From contig JAFADM010000030.1 of assembly GCA_023424865.1 (NCBI GenBank), positions 1-16,825 on the forward strand: a DNA stretch of 16,825 bases, in the 5' to 3' direction. A program made the translations under genes and the position numbers. The notes beneath the pieces were generated by a model. It did no database searches. It was given only the letters and a program-made list of their open reading frames with translations, and was not told the origin of the DNA. Below are positions 7,500 through 14,651 of this stretch, one piece after another. The stretch's first letter is position 1, and each line of letters begins with the position of its first letter. This stretch comes from Bacillota bacterium. GTDB taxonomy: Bacteria; Bacillota_A; Clostridia; DSM-8532.

Positions 7500-8321
7500 A
7501 TGATTAGTATAAGGTATATTGGATGTTATATTTCACACTCACATAATTTTATCTTTGACATACCTGAAGGGCACAATTGCTGGCTTCTCATCTTAACGCA
7601 TACACCAGCGATATTTTATGTCAAAAATGAATATATTGAATTTCCTACGAATTGTGCGGTACTTTATAGGCCTAACCAGCAAATTTATTACCGTGCAAGC
7701 GAAGATAAATATATAAACGATTGGATTCGTTTTGATACGGATGAAGCCTATATCACAGCAACGACGCTGCCTTGCGGCATACCGTTTGTTGTAGGTGATT
7801 TAGCCTATTGCCATAATTTATTTCAATTGCTGACTACAGAGCATGCTCTGAACAACTGTTATAAGAACATAACTATTGATAATCTCTTAAGAGTGCTTAT
7901 GCATAAGCTGCTGGAATCCCAACGCTACCACTATGTATCCCCTCTTCAAAAAAAACTGAATGAATTGAAAATGGATATTTACTTTAACCCGAACCGGAAT
8001 TGGTCTGTGGCCCAAATGGCAAAAAGGCTTAATATTAGTGCCGGTTATCTTGAGGATATCTATAAAAATACCTTTGGTACCAATTGTATGGATGAAGTCA
8101 TTAAATGCCGAATTAATCTGGCTAAAAAATACTTGTTGTATGAGCATTATACGATAGCTGAAATTGCTTCATTATGCGGATACCGAAGCACTGAACATTT
8201 CTACCGTCAGTTTAAAAAGCAGACCGGCTTTACACCCAATTTTTTCAGGACACATCCCCGTCAGGCGCTCCAAACCAAAATAGACACAGTATGTAATTGT
8301 ACCATCTCAAGCAATGATTAA
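7500..8321 (+). CDS. AraC-family transcriptional regulator
   Basis: The 273-residue protein has a cupin-like N-terminal sensor domain (about 20-110, with CWLLILTHTPAIFYVKNEY and CAVLYRPNQQIYYRA) and a C-terminal AraC/XylS DNA-binding domain. The first helix-turn-helix lies at about 169-188 (VAQMAKRLNISAGYLEDIY). The second is at 217-240, with the family signature IAEIASLCGYRSTEHFYRQFKKQTGFTP. An AGGGGG site lies about 7 nt before the ATG. It is divergent from the importer operon and is its most likely regulator, with a sugar as effector (inference). Its sequence is visibly more A+T-rich than the glycosidase, glnN and gat genes. Together with the adjoining mobile-element debris this hints at a separate origin. 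The conserved second helix-turn-helix makes the family call firm; target and ligand are unknown. Confidence 0.88.
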   Translation: MISIRYIGCYISHSHNFIFDIPEGHNCWLLILTHTPAIFYVKNEYIEFPTNCAVLYRPNQQIYYRASEDKYINDWIRFDTDEAYITATTLPCGIPFVVGDLAYCHNLFQLLTTEHALNNCYKNITIDNLLRVLMHKLLESQRYHYVSPLQKKLNELKMDIYFNPNRNWSVAQMAKRLNISAGYLEDIYKNTFGTNCMDEVIKCRINLAKKYLLYEHYTIAEIASLCGYRSTEHFYRQFKKQTGFTPNFFRTHPRQALQTKIDTVCNCTISSND

Positions 8322-8510
8322 CAGATTACGCAGCCTGTTATATTACCTTAATCATAAATGGAGGAAGCTTAATTAAAATGAATAAACAGCAATATTGCAT
8401 GGCTATCGGCCGACAATATAAACGGCATATGCCGTAATTCCATGACTTTTTAGATAGGCCCTCTCTTTAGTTAAAATAGAATAAAAGTTATGTCCCATGC
8501 AGGGCAAACC

Positions 8511-8555
8511 AAAAAAACACCCCTGACGGAATGTTTCATTCGTCAGGGGTGTTTT
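8511..8555 (-). terminator. Terminator of glnN, possibly bidirectional
   Basis: The arms AAAACACCCCTGACG (8514-8528) and CGTCAGGGGTGTTTT (8541-8555) pair perfectly over 15 bp. After a bulged G, AATG/CATT extend the stem, leaving a TTT loop. On the minus strand the stem ends in a run of seven U (A7 at 8511-8517), a textbook intrinsic terminator for glnN. The shorter T run on the plus strand could also stop transcripts from the AraC-family gene. Confidence 0.88.
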
Positions 8556-8617
8556 CAATCACAAGCTTTCATTAAAAGGGCATCCATAATGCTTGCTGGA
8601 TGGCAAGCTCTTAAAGC

Positions 8618-10720
8618 TTAGACCTTGAAAAGAAGATCGCCGTAGGTAGGCAGAGGCCACAGGCTTTCTTCTACAATGCCTTCCAGCTCGTCAGCATCAC
8701 TGCGTACAGCGTTGATGGCGGGGATAATAACATCCCTGAAGGATACCGCATGAGCAAGAGCGTCGGCAGCTTCGGTTTCAACCTTCTCAAGAGCTGCAGA
8801 AAGTGCTGCAATATTAGCGCTCAGTGAAGAGGTAAGAGCTACCAGCTTCTCCAGGCTTGCCTTTACAGAAGAAGAATCAACGCCGGCTGCATTCAAAGAA
8901 GCTACCGTATCGGCAATTTTCTTGGTGTAAGCAAGGCTGGCGGGAAGGATAAGCTTGTTGGCAATGTCAATGGTGGTGAGCGCTTCAATGTTGATGGTCT
9001 TGACATAACCTTCAAGAGAAATTTCATAACGGGAATGGAGCTCGGTAGAGTTAAGAACACTGTGCTTTTCAAATACAGCAACATTCTTTTCCTTAACGAG
9101 TACAGGGATGGCGTCAACTGTGGTCTTAAGATTGGGAAGACCGCGCTTCTCAGCCTCAACAACCCATTCCTCAGCATAGTTATTGCCATTGAATATGATT
9201 CTCTTGTGCTTTGTAAGAATTTCCTTAATCAAAGCGCTGACTTCAGCCTTGAAATCGGTAGCCTTATCGAGTCTGTCGGCAATTTGGGACAGGGTTTCGG
9301 CTACGATGGTATTGAGAATGAAGTTAGGTGTTGCAATAGACTGAGAGGAACCTACCGAACGGAATTCAAACTTATTGCCGGTGAAGGCGAAAGGAGAAGT
9401 TCTGTTTCTGTCCGTAGTATCCTTGGGAAGCACGGGAAGGGTTGAAACACCAATTTCCAGAGTGGTAGAAATGTTGTTGTTTGAGGCAACACCGGATACA
9501 ATCTGTTCTACCACATCGTTAAGCTCTTCGCCGAGGAAGATGGACAGGATAGCGGGAGGTGCTTCATTAGCGCCCAGACGATGATCATTGCCTGCGGTTG
9601 CTACAGAGAAGCGCAGAAGATCGCTGTAATCGTCAACAGCCTTAATAACAGCAGTTAGGAACACAAGGAACTGAGCGTTGTCCAGAGGAGTTTTGCCGGG
9701 TTCAAGAAGGTTCTTGCCGGTGTTGGTGCCCATGGACCAGTTGTTGTGCTTACCGGAACCGTTTACGCCTGCAAAAGGCTTCTCATGAAGGAGGCAAGCA
9801 AGACCATGCTTGTCTGCCAGCTTTCTCATAACTTCCATGGTCAGCTGGTTGTGATCGGTTGCGATGTTGGTGGTGGTGAAGATGGGAGCCAGCTCGTGCT
9901 GTGCGGGAGCCACTTCATTATGTTTTGTTTTAGCGGTTACGCCCAGCTTCCAGAGGGTTTCATCAAGATCATGCATGAAATTGGAAACTCTCTCCTTCAG
10001 AATACCGAAGTAGTGATCTTCCAGCTCCTGGCCCTTGGGGGGCTTAGCTCCGAAAAGGGTTCTGCCGGTAAATATAAGGTCTTTTCTTTTTAAGTAATAT
10101 TCCTTATCAATAAGGAAATACTCCTGCTCAGGGCCCATGGTGGTAAGTACGCGGGTGCTGTCGTCATCACCAAAAAGCTTAAGTACGCGGACAGCCTGCT
10201 TGGAAAGGGCTTCCATGGAGCGCAGAAGGGGTGTTTTAAGGTCAAGTGCTTCGCCTGTGTAAGAACAGAAGGCAGTAGGGATATAAAGTGTCTTCTCTTT
10301 TACGAAAGCAGGTGAGGTGCAATCCCATGCGGTGTAGCCTCTGGCCTCGAAGGTAGCGCGAAGTCCGCCTGAAGGGAAAGAAGAAGCATCCGGTTCACCT
10401 TTAATAAGTTCCTTGCCGGAGAATTCCATGATGGCCTTGCCGTCGCTGGTAGGGGAGATAAAGGAATCATGCTTTTCAGCGGTAATTCCGGTCAGCGGCT
10501 GAAACCAGTGAGTAAAGTGGGTAGCACCTTTTTCTACTGCCCAATCCTTTAAAACGCTGGCTACAACCTCCGCTACTGCGGGGTCCAGCGGCAATCCCTC
10601 ATGGAGAGTCTTCTTAAGCTGCTTGAAGGTTGCTTTAGGAAGGCGCTCCTGCATCACGGTCTCATTAAATACATCTGCTCCAAATAATTCTGCGACACTT
10701 TTAACACTACTATGTCCCAT
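8618..10720 (-). CDS. glnN: Type III glutamine synthetase
   Basis: The 700-residue protein has the length and motifs of the GSIII family, which joins glutamate and ammonium to glutamine using ATP and forms large cytoplasmic dodecamers. The N-terminal half has the GSIII-specific [14 protein letters not shown] (65-78) and [18 protein letters not shown] (116-133). Catalytic motifs follow: GPEQEY (196-201, metal-binding Glu), [10 protein letters not shown] (267-276), [16 protein letters not shown] (314-329, ATP and glutamate site) and [13 protein letters not shown]. The ATG is preceded by AAAGGAGAT about 8 nt upstream. The gene is single, with its own promoter, a leader carrying a terminator and an ANTAR-type hairpin, and a 3' terminator. 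It is divergent from the amt-PII gene, forming an ammonium uptake and assimilation pair under apparently shared antitermination. Confidence 0.95.
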   Translation of the reverse strand: MGHSSVKSVAELFGADVFNETVMQERLPKATFKQLKKTLHEGLPLDPAVAEVVASVLKDWAVEKGATHFTHWFQPLTGITAEKHDSFISPTSDGKAIMEFSGKELIKGEPDASSFPSGGLRATFEARGYTAWDCTSPAFVKEKTLYIPTAFCSYTGEALDLKTPLLRSMEALSKQAVRVLKLFGDDDSTRVLTTMGPEQEYFLIDKEYYLKRKDLIFTGRTLFGAKPPKGQELEDHYFGILKERVSNFMHDLDETLWKLGVTAKTKHNEVAPAQHELAPIFTTTNIATDHNQLTMEVMRKLADKHGLACLLHEKPFAGVNGSGKHNNWSMGTNTGKNLLEPGKTPLDNAQFLVFLTAVIKAVDDYSDLLRFSVATAGNDHRLGANEAPPAILSIFLGEELNDVVEQIVSGVASNNNISTTLEIGVSTLPVLPKDTTDRNRTSPFAFTGNKFEFRSVGSSQSIATPNFILNTIVAETLSQIADRLDKATDFKAEVSALIKEILTKHKRIIFNGNNYAEEWVVEAEKRGLPNLKTTVDAIPVLVKEKNVAVFEKHSVLNSTELHSRYEISLEGYVKTINIEALTTIDIANKLILPASLAYTKKIADTVASLNAAGVDSSSVKASLEKLVALTSSLSANIAALSAALEKVETEAADALAHAVSFRDVIIPAINAVRSDADELEGIVEESLWPLPTYGDLLFKV

Positions 10721-10745
10721 AACCCGAATCTCCTTTCAGAATACT

Positions 10746-10781
10746 AAAAAAAGGCGTTCAAAAAAACCTTGAAACGCCTTT
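10746..10781 (-). terminator. Leader terminator upstream of glnN
   Basis: On the minus strand AAAGGCGTTTCA pairs with TGAACGCCTTT (11 bp with one bulged U) around a 9-nt loop, ending in a run of seven U. It lies between the glnN promoter and its ribosome site, about 25 nt before the ATG. It must therefore be bypassed for glnN to be expressed. Its 5' arm is the loop and 3' arm of the adjacent ANTAR-type hairpin, so the two structures exclude each other. Confidence 0.85.
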
Positions 10782-10803
10782 GTTTCATTTGATATTATAA
10801 TCA
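10770..10803 (-). promoter_or_regulatory. ANTAR-type antiterminator RNA in the glnN leader
   Basis: The second hairpin (10770-10787, minus strand) is UGAAAC-AAAGGC-GUUUCA, a 6-bp stem with a hexaloop having A1 and G4. This is the recognition mark of ANTAR-domain RNA-binding proteins. Just 5' lies a 4-bp hairpin, UGAU-UAUAAU-AUCA (10790-10803). It also has a hexaloop but lacks A1 and G4, so it is either a degenerate first hairpin or a coincidence. The canonical hairpin sequesters the 5' arm of the leader terminator. Its stabilisation by a bound ANTAR protein should allow read-through, as known for eut and nitrogen genes of Firmicutes. Confidence 0.72.
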
Positions 10804-10812
10804 CTTCTTATG

Positions 10813-10841
10813 ATTATAACAGTTGATGCAAGTTGCGTCAA
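10813..10841 (-). promoter_or_regulatory. Sigma-A promoter of glnN
   Basis: On the minus strand TTGACG (10836-10841) is followed after exactly 17 bp by TATAAT (10813-10818). Transcription should start near 10805, giving a leader of about 85 nt. The -10 box is embedded in a palindrome with arms TTATAATCA and TGATTATAA (10795-10819) around 7 nt. That palindrome could be an operator but also overlaps the leader's first hairpin. Confidence 0.85.
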
Positions 10842-10913
10842 ATAATATTTCATTTTTTAGATGTAAAAATGGCATCAAGATTTCCTGTTTTTTTTGATGT
10901 ACAAGACTCAATA

Positions 10914-10954
10914 ATTTGCCCAAAGAGCAGGTCGACAGGCTCTATTGGGCAAAT
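10914..10954. repeat. Long hairpin-forming repeat between glnN and amt
   Basis: The arms ATTTGCCCAA (10914-10923) and TTGGGCAAAT (10945-10954) pair perfectly. Inside them AGAGC and GCTCT pair after one bulged A, leaving a 10-nt tip that contains GTCGAC. There is no T-run on either side, so it does not look like a terminator. It sits upstream of both divergent promoters and outside both predicted transcripts. The role is unknown; an operator or an untracked transcript end are possible. Confidence 0.6.
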
Positions 10955-11010
10955 CCCGATACCGTATCGTATTACAGGGAAAGATCCATCCATATTTTAC
11001 CGGATTTTCT

Positions 11011-11031
11011 CTTTTTGAAGTCTTCAAAAAG
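11011..11031. promoter_or_regulatory. 21-bp palindrome upstream of the amt promoter
   Basis: CTTTTTGAAG (11011-11020) and CTTCAAAAAG (11022-11031) are perfect inverted repeats around a single T. The site ends 48 bp before the amt -35 box, a position suited to an activator or a DNA-binding nitrogen regulator. A+T-rich palindromes also arise easily by chance, and no protein is assigned. Confidence 0.4.
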
Positions 11032-11079
11032 CATCTTTCTCCTTTTTGCAACTTTCCTTTTCAACGCTGCAAAATAGTA

Positions 11080-11108
11080 TTGACAAAGCGGATTTGCTGG
11101 TGTAACCT
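11080..11108 (+). promoter_or_regulatory. Probable promoter of the amt-PII gene
   Basis: A perfect -35 box TTGACA (11080-11085) is followed after 17 bp by TAACCT (11103-11108), a poor -10 box matching TATAAT at three of six positions. Transcription from here would start near 11114 and give a leader of about 139 nt that includes both ANTAR hairpins and the terminator. The weak -10 suggests low or activated initiation. Confidence 0.5.
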
Positions 11109-11153
11109 AATTACAAAATGCAAGAACGCACGGCGAAATCATTCATAGCCGCA

Positions 11154-11194
11154 GCGTTACAGAAAATGCATACTGTTTCGACACAAAGATGTGT
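11154..11194 (+). promoter_or_regulatory. ANTAR-type dual-hexaloop antiterminator RNA in the amt leader
   Basis: The first hairpin is GCGUU-ACAGAA-AAUGC (11154-11169), five pairs including one G-U. After 11 nt comes the second, ACAC-AAAGAU-GUGU (11181-11194). Both have six-base loops with A at position 1 and G at position 4, the defining features of the RNA bound by ANTAR-domain antiterminators. The loop and 3' arm of the second hairpin form the 5' arm of the leader terminator. Protein binding should therefore prevent termination and switch on ammonium uptake. No ANTAR protein is encoded in the window. Confidence 0.82.
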
Positions 11195-11238
11195 GAACGA
11201 ATTTTCAGGATTCGTTTTGCACATCTTTATTTTTATTT
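11185..11238 (+). terminator. Leader terminator upstream of amt
   Basis: AAAGATGTG (11185-11193) pairs with CACATCTTT (11220-11228), and above a small internal loop AACGAAT (11196-11202) pairs with ATTCGTT (11210-11216). The tract ATTTTTATTT follows. The hairpin ends just before the AAGGAGG ribosome site, so it controls read-through into amt. Its first nine bases coincide with the second ANTAR hairpin. Confidence 0.85.
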
Positions 11239-11252
11239 AAGGAGGCTATAAA

Positions 11253-12935
11253 ATGTTTTCATCTGTTGACACGCTTTGGACTCTGGTCGCAGCCGCACTT
11301 GTTTTCTTCATGCAGGCAGGCTTTGCGATGGTAGAGACCGGTTTTACAAGAGCCAAAAATGCCGGCAATATTATCATGAAAAATCTCATGGATTTTGCAT
11401 TGGGTTCTCTCGTATTCTGGTTTGTAGGCTTTGGGATCATGTTTGGTTCCGGAAACGGTTTCTTTGGTGCCTTTGACTTTTTTGTTCAAGGGGACTACAG
11501 TTCAAGTATTCCCACTCCTGTGTTCCTCATCTTCCAGACTGTGTTCTGCGCAACCGCAGCCACAATCGTCTCCGGTGCAATGGCAGAACGTACAAAATTT
11601 ATTTCCTACTGTATCTACAGCGTGGTCATAAGCCTTATCATCTATCCTATATCCGGCCACTGGGTATGGGGTGGCGGCTGGCTTTCCGAGCTGGGCTTCC
11701 ATGACTTTGCCGGTTCTACCGTGGTACATATGGTCGGCGGTATTTCTGCTCTTATCGGTGCGGCATTCCTTGGGCCTCGTATTGGAAAATACGGCAAGGA
11801 CGGCAAACCAAAAGCCATTCCCGGCCACAGCTTAACGCTCGGCGCTTTGGGCGTATTTATTCTCTGGTTCGGCTGGTTTGGCTTTAACGGTGGTTCTACT
11901 GTTTCCGCTACCGGCGACGATACGCTTCTTTCTATGGGAAGCATTTTCATGACCACCAATCTGGCTGCTGCTGCCGGCGCAACCGGTACTATGATTATCA
12001 CCTGGATCCGTTATAAGAAGCCTGATATTTCTATGACCCTTAATGGCTCTCTTGGTGGTTTGGTAGCCATTACCGCAGGTACTGATGCCGTATCCCCCGG
12101 CGGTGCGGTAATAATCGGTCTTATCGCTTCCTTCCTTATTGTTTTTGGTATTGAATTCCTTGACAAAGTAGTTAAAGTCGATGATCCTGTTGGCGCTATT
12201 GGTGTGCATGGTATCTGCGGTGCTGCCGGTACTATCATGGTCGGACTTTTTGCAATTGAAGGAGGTCTCTTTTATGGCGGCGGCTTCGGGCTTCTGGGTG
12301 TTCAGCTTTTAGGTGTTCTGTCTGTAGCAGCTTGGGTTACTGTCACAATGACACTTGTTTTCTTTATACTTAAAAAGACCGTTGGGCTTCGCGTTCCTGC
12401 TGAGGAAGAAATTGAAGGTCTCGACATTCACGAGCATGGTCTTGTAAGCAGCTATGCCGACTTTATGCCTGCTCTTCCCAGCATTGACACCTCCGATGCA
12501 CCGGTTGCGGTTAAGGGTGGAGTAAGCGTTGATGAAGCTGTTCCCGTGGAACTTAAGTCTCCCAAGACTTCAGCTTCCGATGTTAAAATGACCAAGCTTG
12601 AAATCCTTACAAATCCGGATAAATTCGATGCTCTTAAAAATGCCATGAACGCTATAGGTATTACTGGCATGACCGTAACTAATGTTCATGGCTGCGGTAT
12701 GCAAAAGGGCCACAAGGAGTTCTACAGAGGTGTTGAGGTTGAGGTTAACCTTCTTCCCAAGGTCAGTGTAGAAATTGTAGTGTGCAAGGTCCCTGTTCGT
12801 AAGGTTATCGATACAGCCAAAAAGGTTCTTTATACCGGTAAGATTGGCGATGGTAAAATCTTTGTTTATGACGTTGAAAACGTTGTAAAGGTTCGTACCG
12901 GCGAAGAGGGTTACGACGCTCTTCAGGACGAATAG
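11253..12935 (+). CDS. amt: Ammonium transporter fused to a P-II regulatory domain
   Basis: Residues 1-380 or so are an Amt/AmtB channel of eleven expected membrane segments. Key residues are the gate Phe in FQTVFCATAATIVSGAMAER, Asp151, and the pore His pair His159 (STVVHMVGG) and His319 (GVHGICG). After a linker (about 385-445), residues 446-560 are a complete P-II (GlnB/GlnK) domain that aligns with E. coli GlnB without gaps. It has GITGMTV, a Q39 equivalent (QKG), the T-loop, TGKIGDGKIF and VRTGEEGYDAL. In the T-loop the uridylylated Tyr51 is Val (FYRGVEVEV), and Arg101 is Lys. The fused domain can probably still bind ATP/ADP and 2-oxoglutarate and gate its own channel, but cannot be uridylylated at that residue. 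AAGGAGG precedes the ATG. Expression appears controlled by leader antitermination, together with glnN. Confidence 0.95.
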   Translation: MFSSVDTLWTLVAAALVFFMQAGFAMVETGFTRAKNAGNIIMKNLMDFALGSLVFWFVGFGIMFGSGNGFFGAFDFFVQGDYSSSIPTPVFLIFQTVFCATAATIVSGAMAERTKFISYCIYSVVISLIIYPISGHWVWGGGWLSELGFHDFAGSTVVHMVGGISALIGAAFLGPRIGKYGKDGKPKAIPGHSLTLGALGVFILWFGWFGFNGGSTVSATGDDTLLSMGSIFMTTNLAAAAGATGTMIITWIRYKKPDISMTLNGSLGGLVAITAGTDAVSPGGAVIIGLIASFLIVFGIEFLDKVVKVDDPVGAIGVHGICGAAGTIMVGLFAIEGGLFYGGGFGLLGVQLLGVLSVAAWVTVTMTLVFFILKKTVGLRVPAEEEIEGLDIHEHGLVSSYADFMPALPSIDTSDAPVAVKGGVSVDEAVPVELKSPKTSASDVKMTKLEILTNPDKFDALKNAMNAIGITGMTVTNVHGCGMQKGHKEFYRGVEVEVNLLPKVSVEIVVCKVPVRKVIDTAKKVLYTGKIGDGKIFVYDVENVVKVRTGEEGYDALQDE

Positions 12936-12998
12936 TATAAACAGGAAGCATACACTGTAGCATTAATATATAACATAAAATGCAGCATTAAACATGAC

Positions 12999-13033
12999 GA
13001 AGCTCCGGGATATTACCTTCCGGAGCTTCTTTT
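12999..13033 (+). terminator. Terminator of amt
   Basis: GAAGCTCCGG (12999-13008) and CCGGAGCTTC (13020-13029) form a perfect 10-bp stem with an 11-nt loop, followed by TTTT. It lies 64 nt after the amt stop and ends that single-gene transcript. Confidence 0.85.
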
Positions 13034-13058
13034 ATGCTTAAAACTTCAAATGCCCATG

Positions 13059-13084
13059 AAAAAACCGGGGATGCTTTCCCCCGG
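13059..13084 (-). terminator. Terminator of the gatCAB operon
   Basis: On the minus strand CCGGGG pairs with CCCCGG around an 8-nt loop, followed by six U. It lies about 30 nt after the gatB stop. With the amt terminator facing it, the two convergent transcripts are insulated from each other. Confidence 0.8.
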
Positions 13085-13114
13085 ACTTTCCAATTAAGCA
13101 TGTCATTAAGGTTC

Positions 13115-14566
13115 TTACTGAAGCTTGGCTTTATCAAGCTCTTCTTTTAGAATAGAGCGAACCTGCCCCGGATCTCCTTTACCTTTTAAAAGGGCCATAA
13201 CCTTACCCATTACAAAGCCAAAGGCCTTTTCCTTACCTGCAGCGTAATCCGCCACCGCCTGGGGATTATTAGTAAGAACACCCTTTACGGCCTCCAATAC
13301 CAGTCCTTCATCCCGCTGAACCTTCAAACCCTGCTTTTCAATAATGGTTTCCGGTTCCTCACCTGTTTCAAGCACCTGATCGATTACCTTTTTTGCAGAG
13401 GCCTGGGTGATTTCACCCTTTTCAAGATAGGAGAGGGTTTTACCAAGGGTCTGTCCGTTTAAGGCTCCATCTAAAACAGCATCCTCACCTTTATCATTAA
13501 TGCGGCGCATTAAATCCGTCATTATCCAATTGCTGGTAGTCTTTGGATTTTCGCTAATCTGAGCGGCCTGTTCAAACAAATCGGAAATGCGTTTGCTCGC
13601 CGTTATAAGCGCAGCATCGTATTTTGGGATGCCCAACTGAGCGATATACCGCTCCTTCCGGCTTGCAGGAAGCTCCGGAAGCGCGTTTCGTACATCTTCA
13701 ATCCAAGCCTCTTCCAGTACCACCGGAACAAGATCGGGCTCCGGAAAATAGCGATAGTCCATGGCTTCTTCCTTGGAACGCATGGAGTAGCTCTCACTCT
13801 TGCTGTCGTCCCAACGCCGGGTTTCCTGAGTAATGGAACCGCCCTTGTCAAGAATAGCCGACTGACGCCGAACTTCCGATTCACCGGCCCTTTGAACGGC
13901 TCTGAGTGAATTGATGTTTTTCATTTCCGTCCGGGTACCGAGTTTCTCCTGGCCCCGGGGACGGAGAGATAGGTTCACATCGGCACGAATGGAGCCCTCC
14001 TGCATGCGGCAGTCGGAAACCTCCGTATATTCCAGTATGGCCTTCATTGTTTCAAGCAATAGGCGGGCTTCCTCCGGCGAGCGGACATCGGGGCGGGTAA
14101 CAATTTCAATAAGGGGCACGCCGCACCGGTTATAGTCAATTAAGGTGCCCTGAGCATAGGGGTCATGAATGAGCTTGCCCGCATCCTCTTCCAGGTGGAT
14201 GCGCTCTATGCCGATACGCCGGGTTTCCTCCCCCACTTCAATATCCACATAACCATCATAGCAAAGGGGCAGATCGTATTGGGATATCTGATAGGCCTTG
14301 GGCAAATCCGGATAGAAATAATTCTTTCTGTCCAATTTGCTGAAGGCAGATATCTTGCAGTTCATGGCAAGGCCTGCCCGAACCGCATATAGCACCGCGG
14401 TTTCATTGAGCACGGGAAGGGTTCCGGGCATGCCCAGACAAATGGGACAGGTGTGGGTATTGGGCTCTGCTCCGAACTCGTTTTCGCAGCCGCAGAAAAT
14501 TTTAGTCTTTGTTTTCAATTCGGAATGTATCTCAAGTCCGATGACTACTTCATAATCCATCCTCAA
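13115..14566 (-). CDS. gatB: Asp/Glu-tRNA amidotransferase subunit B
   Basis: This is the tRNA-binding kinase-like subunit of GatCAB, which phosphorylates Glu-tRNA(Gln) or Asp-tRNA(Asn) before amidation. The N-terminal core shows YEVVIGLEIHSELKTKTKIFCGC and the zinc ligands Cys25, Cys27, Cys40 and Cys43 (CGC...CPIC), then MPGTLPVLNE. The C-terminal YqeY-like tail for tRNA binding runs from about 415 to 483. Length (483) is normal. The chosen start is TTG at 14566, because AAAGG lies 8 nt upstream. The ATG at 14560, two codons in, is the alternative but has poorer spacing. It is the last gene of the operon. Unlike the ATGA-coupled gatC-gatA pair, it is separated from gatA by about 85 bp with two hairpins. 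Confidence 0.95.
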   Translation of the reverse strand: MRMDYEVVIGLEIHSELKTKTKIFCGCENEFGAEPNTHTCPICLGMPGTLPVLNETAVLYAVRAGLAMNCKISAFSKLDRKNYFYPDLPKAYQISQYDLPLCYDGYVDIEVGEETRRIGIERIHLEEDAGKLIHDPYAQGTLIDYNRCGVPLIEIVTRPDVRSPEEARLLLETMKAILEYTEVSDCRMQEGSIRADVNLSLRPRGQEKLGTRTEMKNINSLRAVQRAGESEVRRQSAILDKGGSITQETRRWDDSKSESYSMRSKEEAMDYRYFPEPDLVPVVLEEAWIEDVRNALPELPASRKERYIAQLGIPKYDAALITASKRISDLFEQAAQISENPKTTSNWIMTDLMRRINDKGEDAVLDGALNGQTLGKTLSYLEKGEITQASAKKVIDQVLETGEEPETIIEKQGLKVQRDEGLVLEAVKGVLTNNPQAVADYAAGKEKAFGFVMGKVMALLKGKGDPGQVRSILKEELDKAKLQ

Positions 14567-14587
14567 TCGCCATACCTTTCATAAATC

Positions 14588-14645
14588 AAAAGCTCGGGGG
14601 CATCGAACCCCCTCCCTTTTAGCCGGATTTGCTTCGCAAACGGCT
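14588..14645 (-). repeat. Two adjacent hairpins in the gatA-gatB gap
   Basis: On the minus strand AGCCG-UUUGC-GAA-GCAAA-UC-CGGCU (14621-14645) is a 10-bp hairpin with a two-base bulge. Immediately after it, AAAAG-GGA-GGGGG-UUCGAUG-CCCCC-GAG-CUUUU (14588-14620) is a hairpin with a symmetric GGA/GAG internal loop. The five-pair GC stem and 7-nt UUCGAUG loop match the shape and consensus of a tRNA T-arm. The pair may be a REP-like dispersed unit, a partial terminator or an RNA-processing site. Confidence 0.6.
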
Positions 14646-14651
14646 TAACTA

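Noticed and set aside
8378..8437. A 19-codon frame (MNKQQYCMAIGRQYKRHMP) after GGAGG, downstream of the AraC-family gene.
   Set aside because: The spacing from GGAGG to the ATG is about 13 nt, too long, and there is no promoter, terminator or known peptide family. It contains a palindrome (ACGGCATATGCCGT at 8422-8435) but nothing to support expression.
10833..11148. Two overlapping small plus-strand frames (61 and 67 codons) between glnN and amt.
   Set aside because: They lack ribosome sites and overlap the glnN promoter, palindromes and the amt promoter; they look like chance frames in regulatory DNA.
14588..14620. A possible tRNA gene, because of the T-arm-like hairpin.
   Set aside because: No matching acceptor, D or anticodon arms are present upstream on the minus strand, and no 5' strand complements the GAGCTTT that follows.
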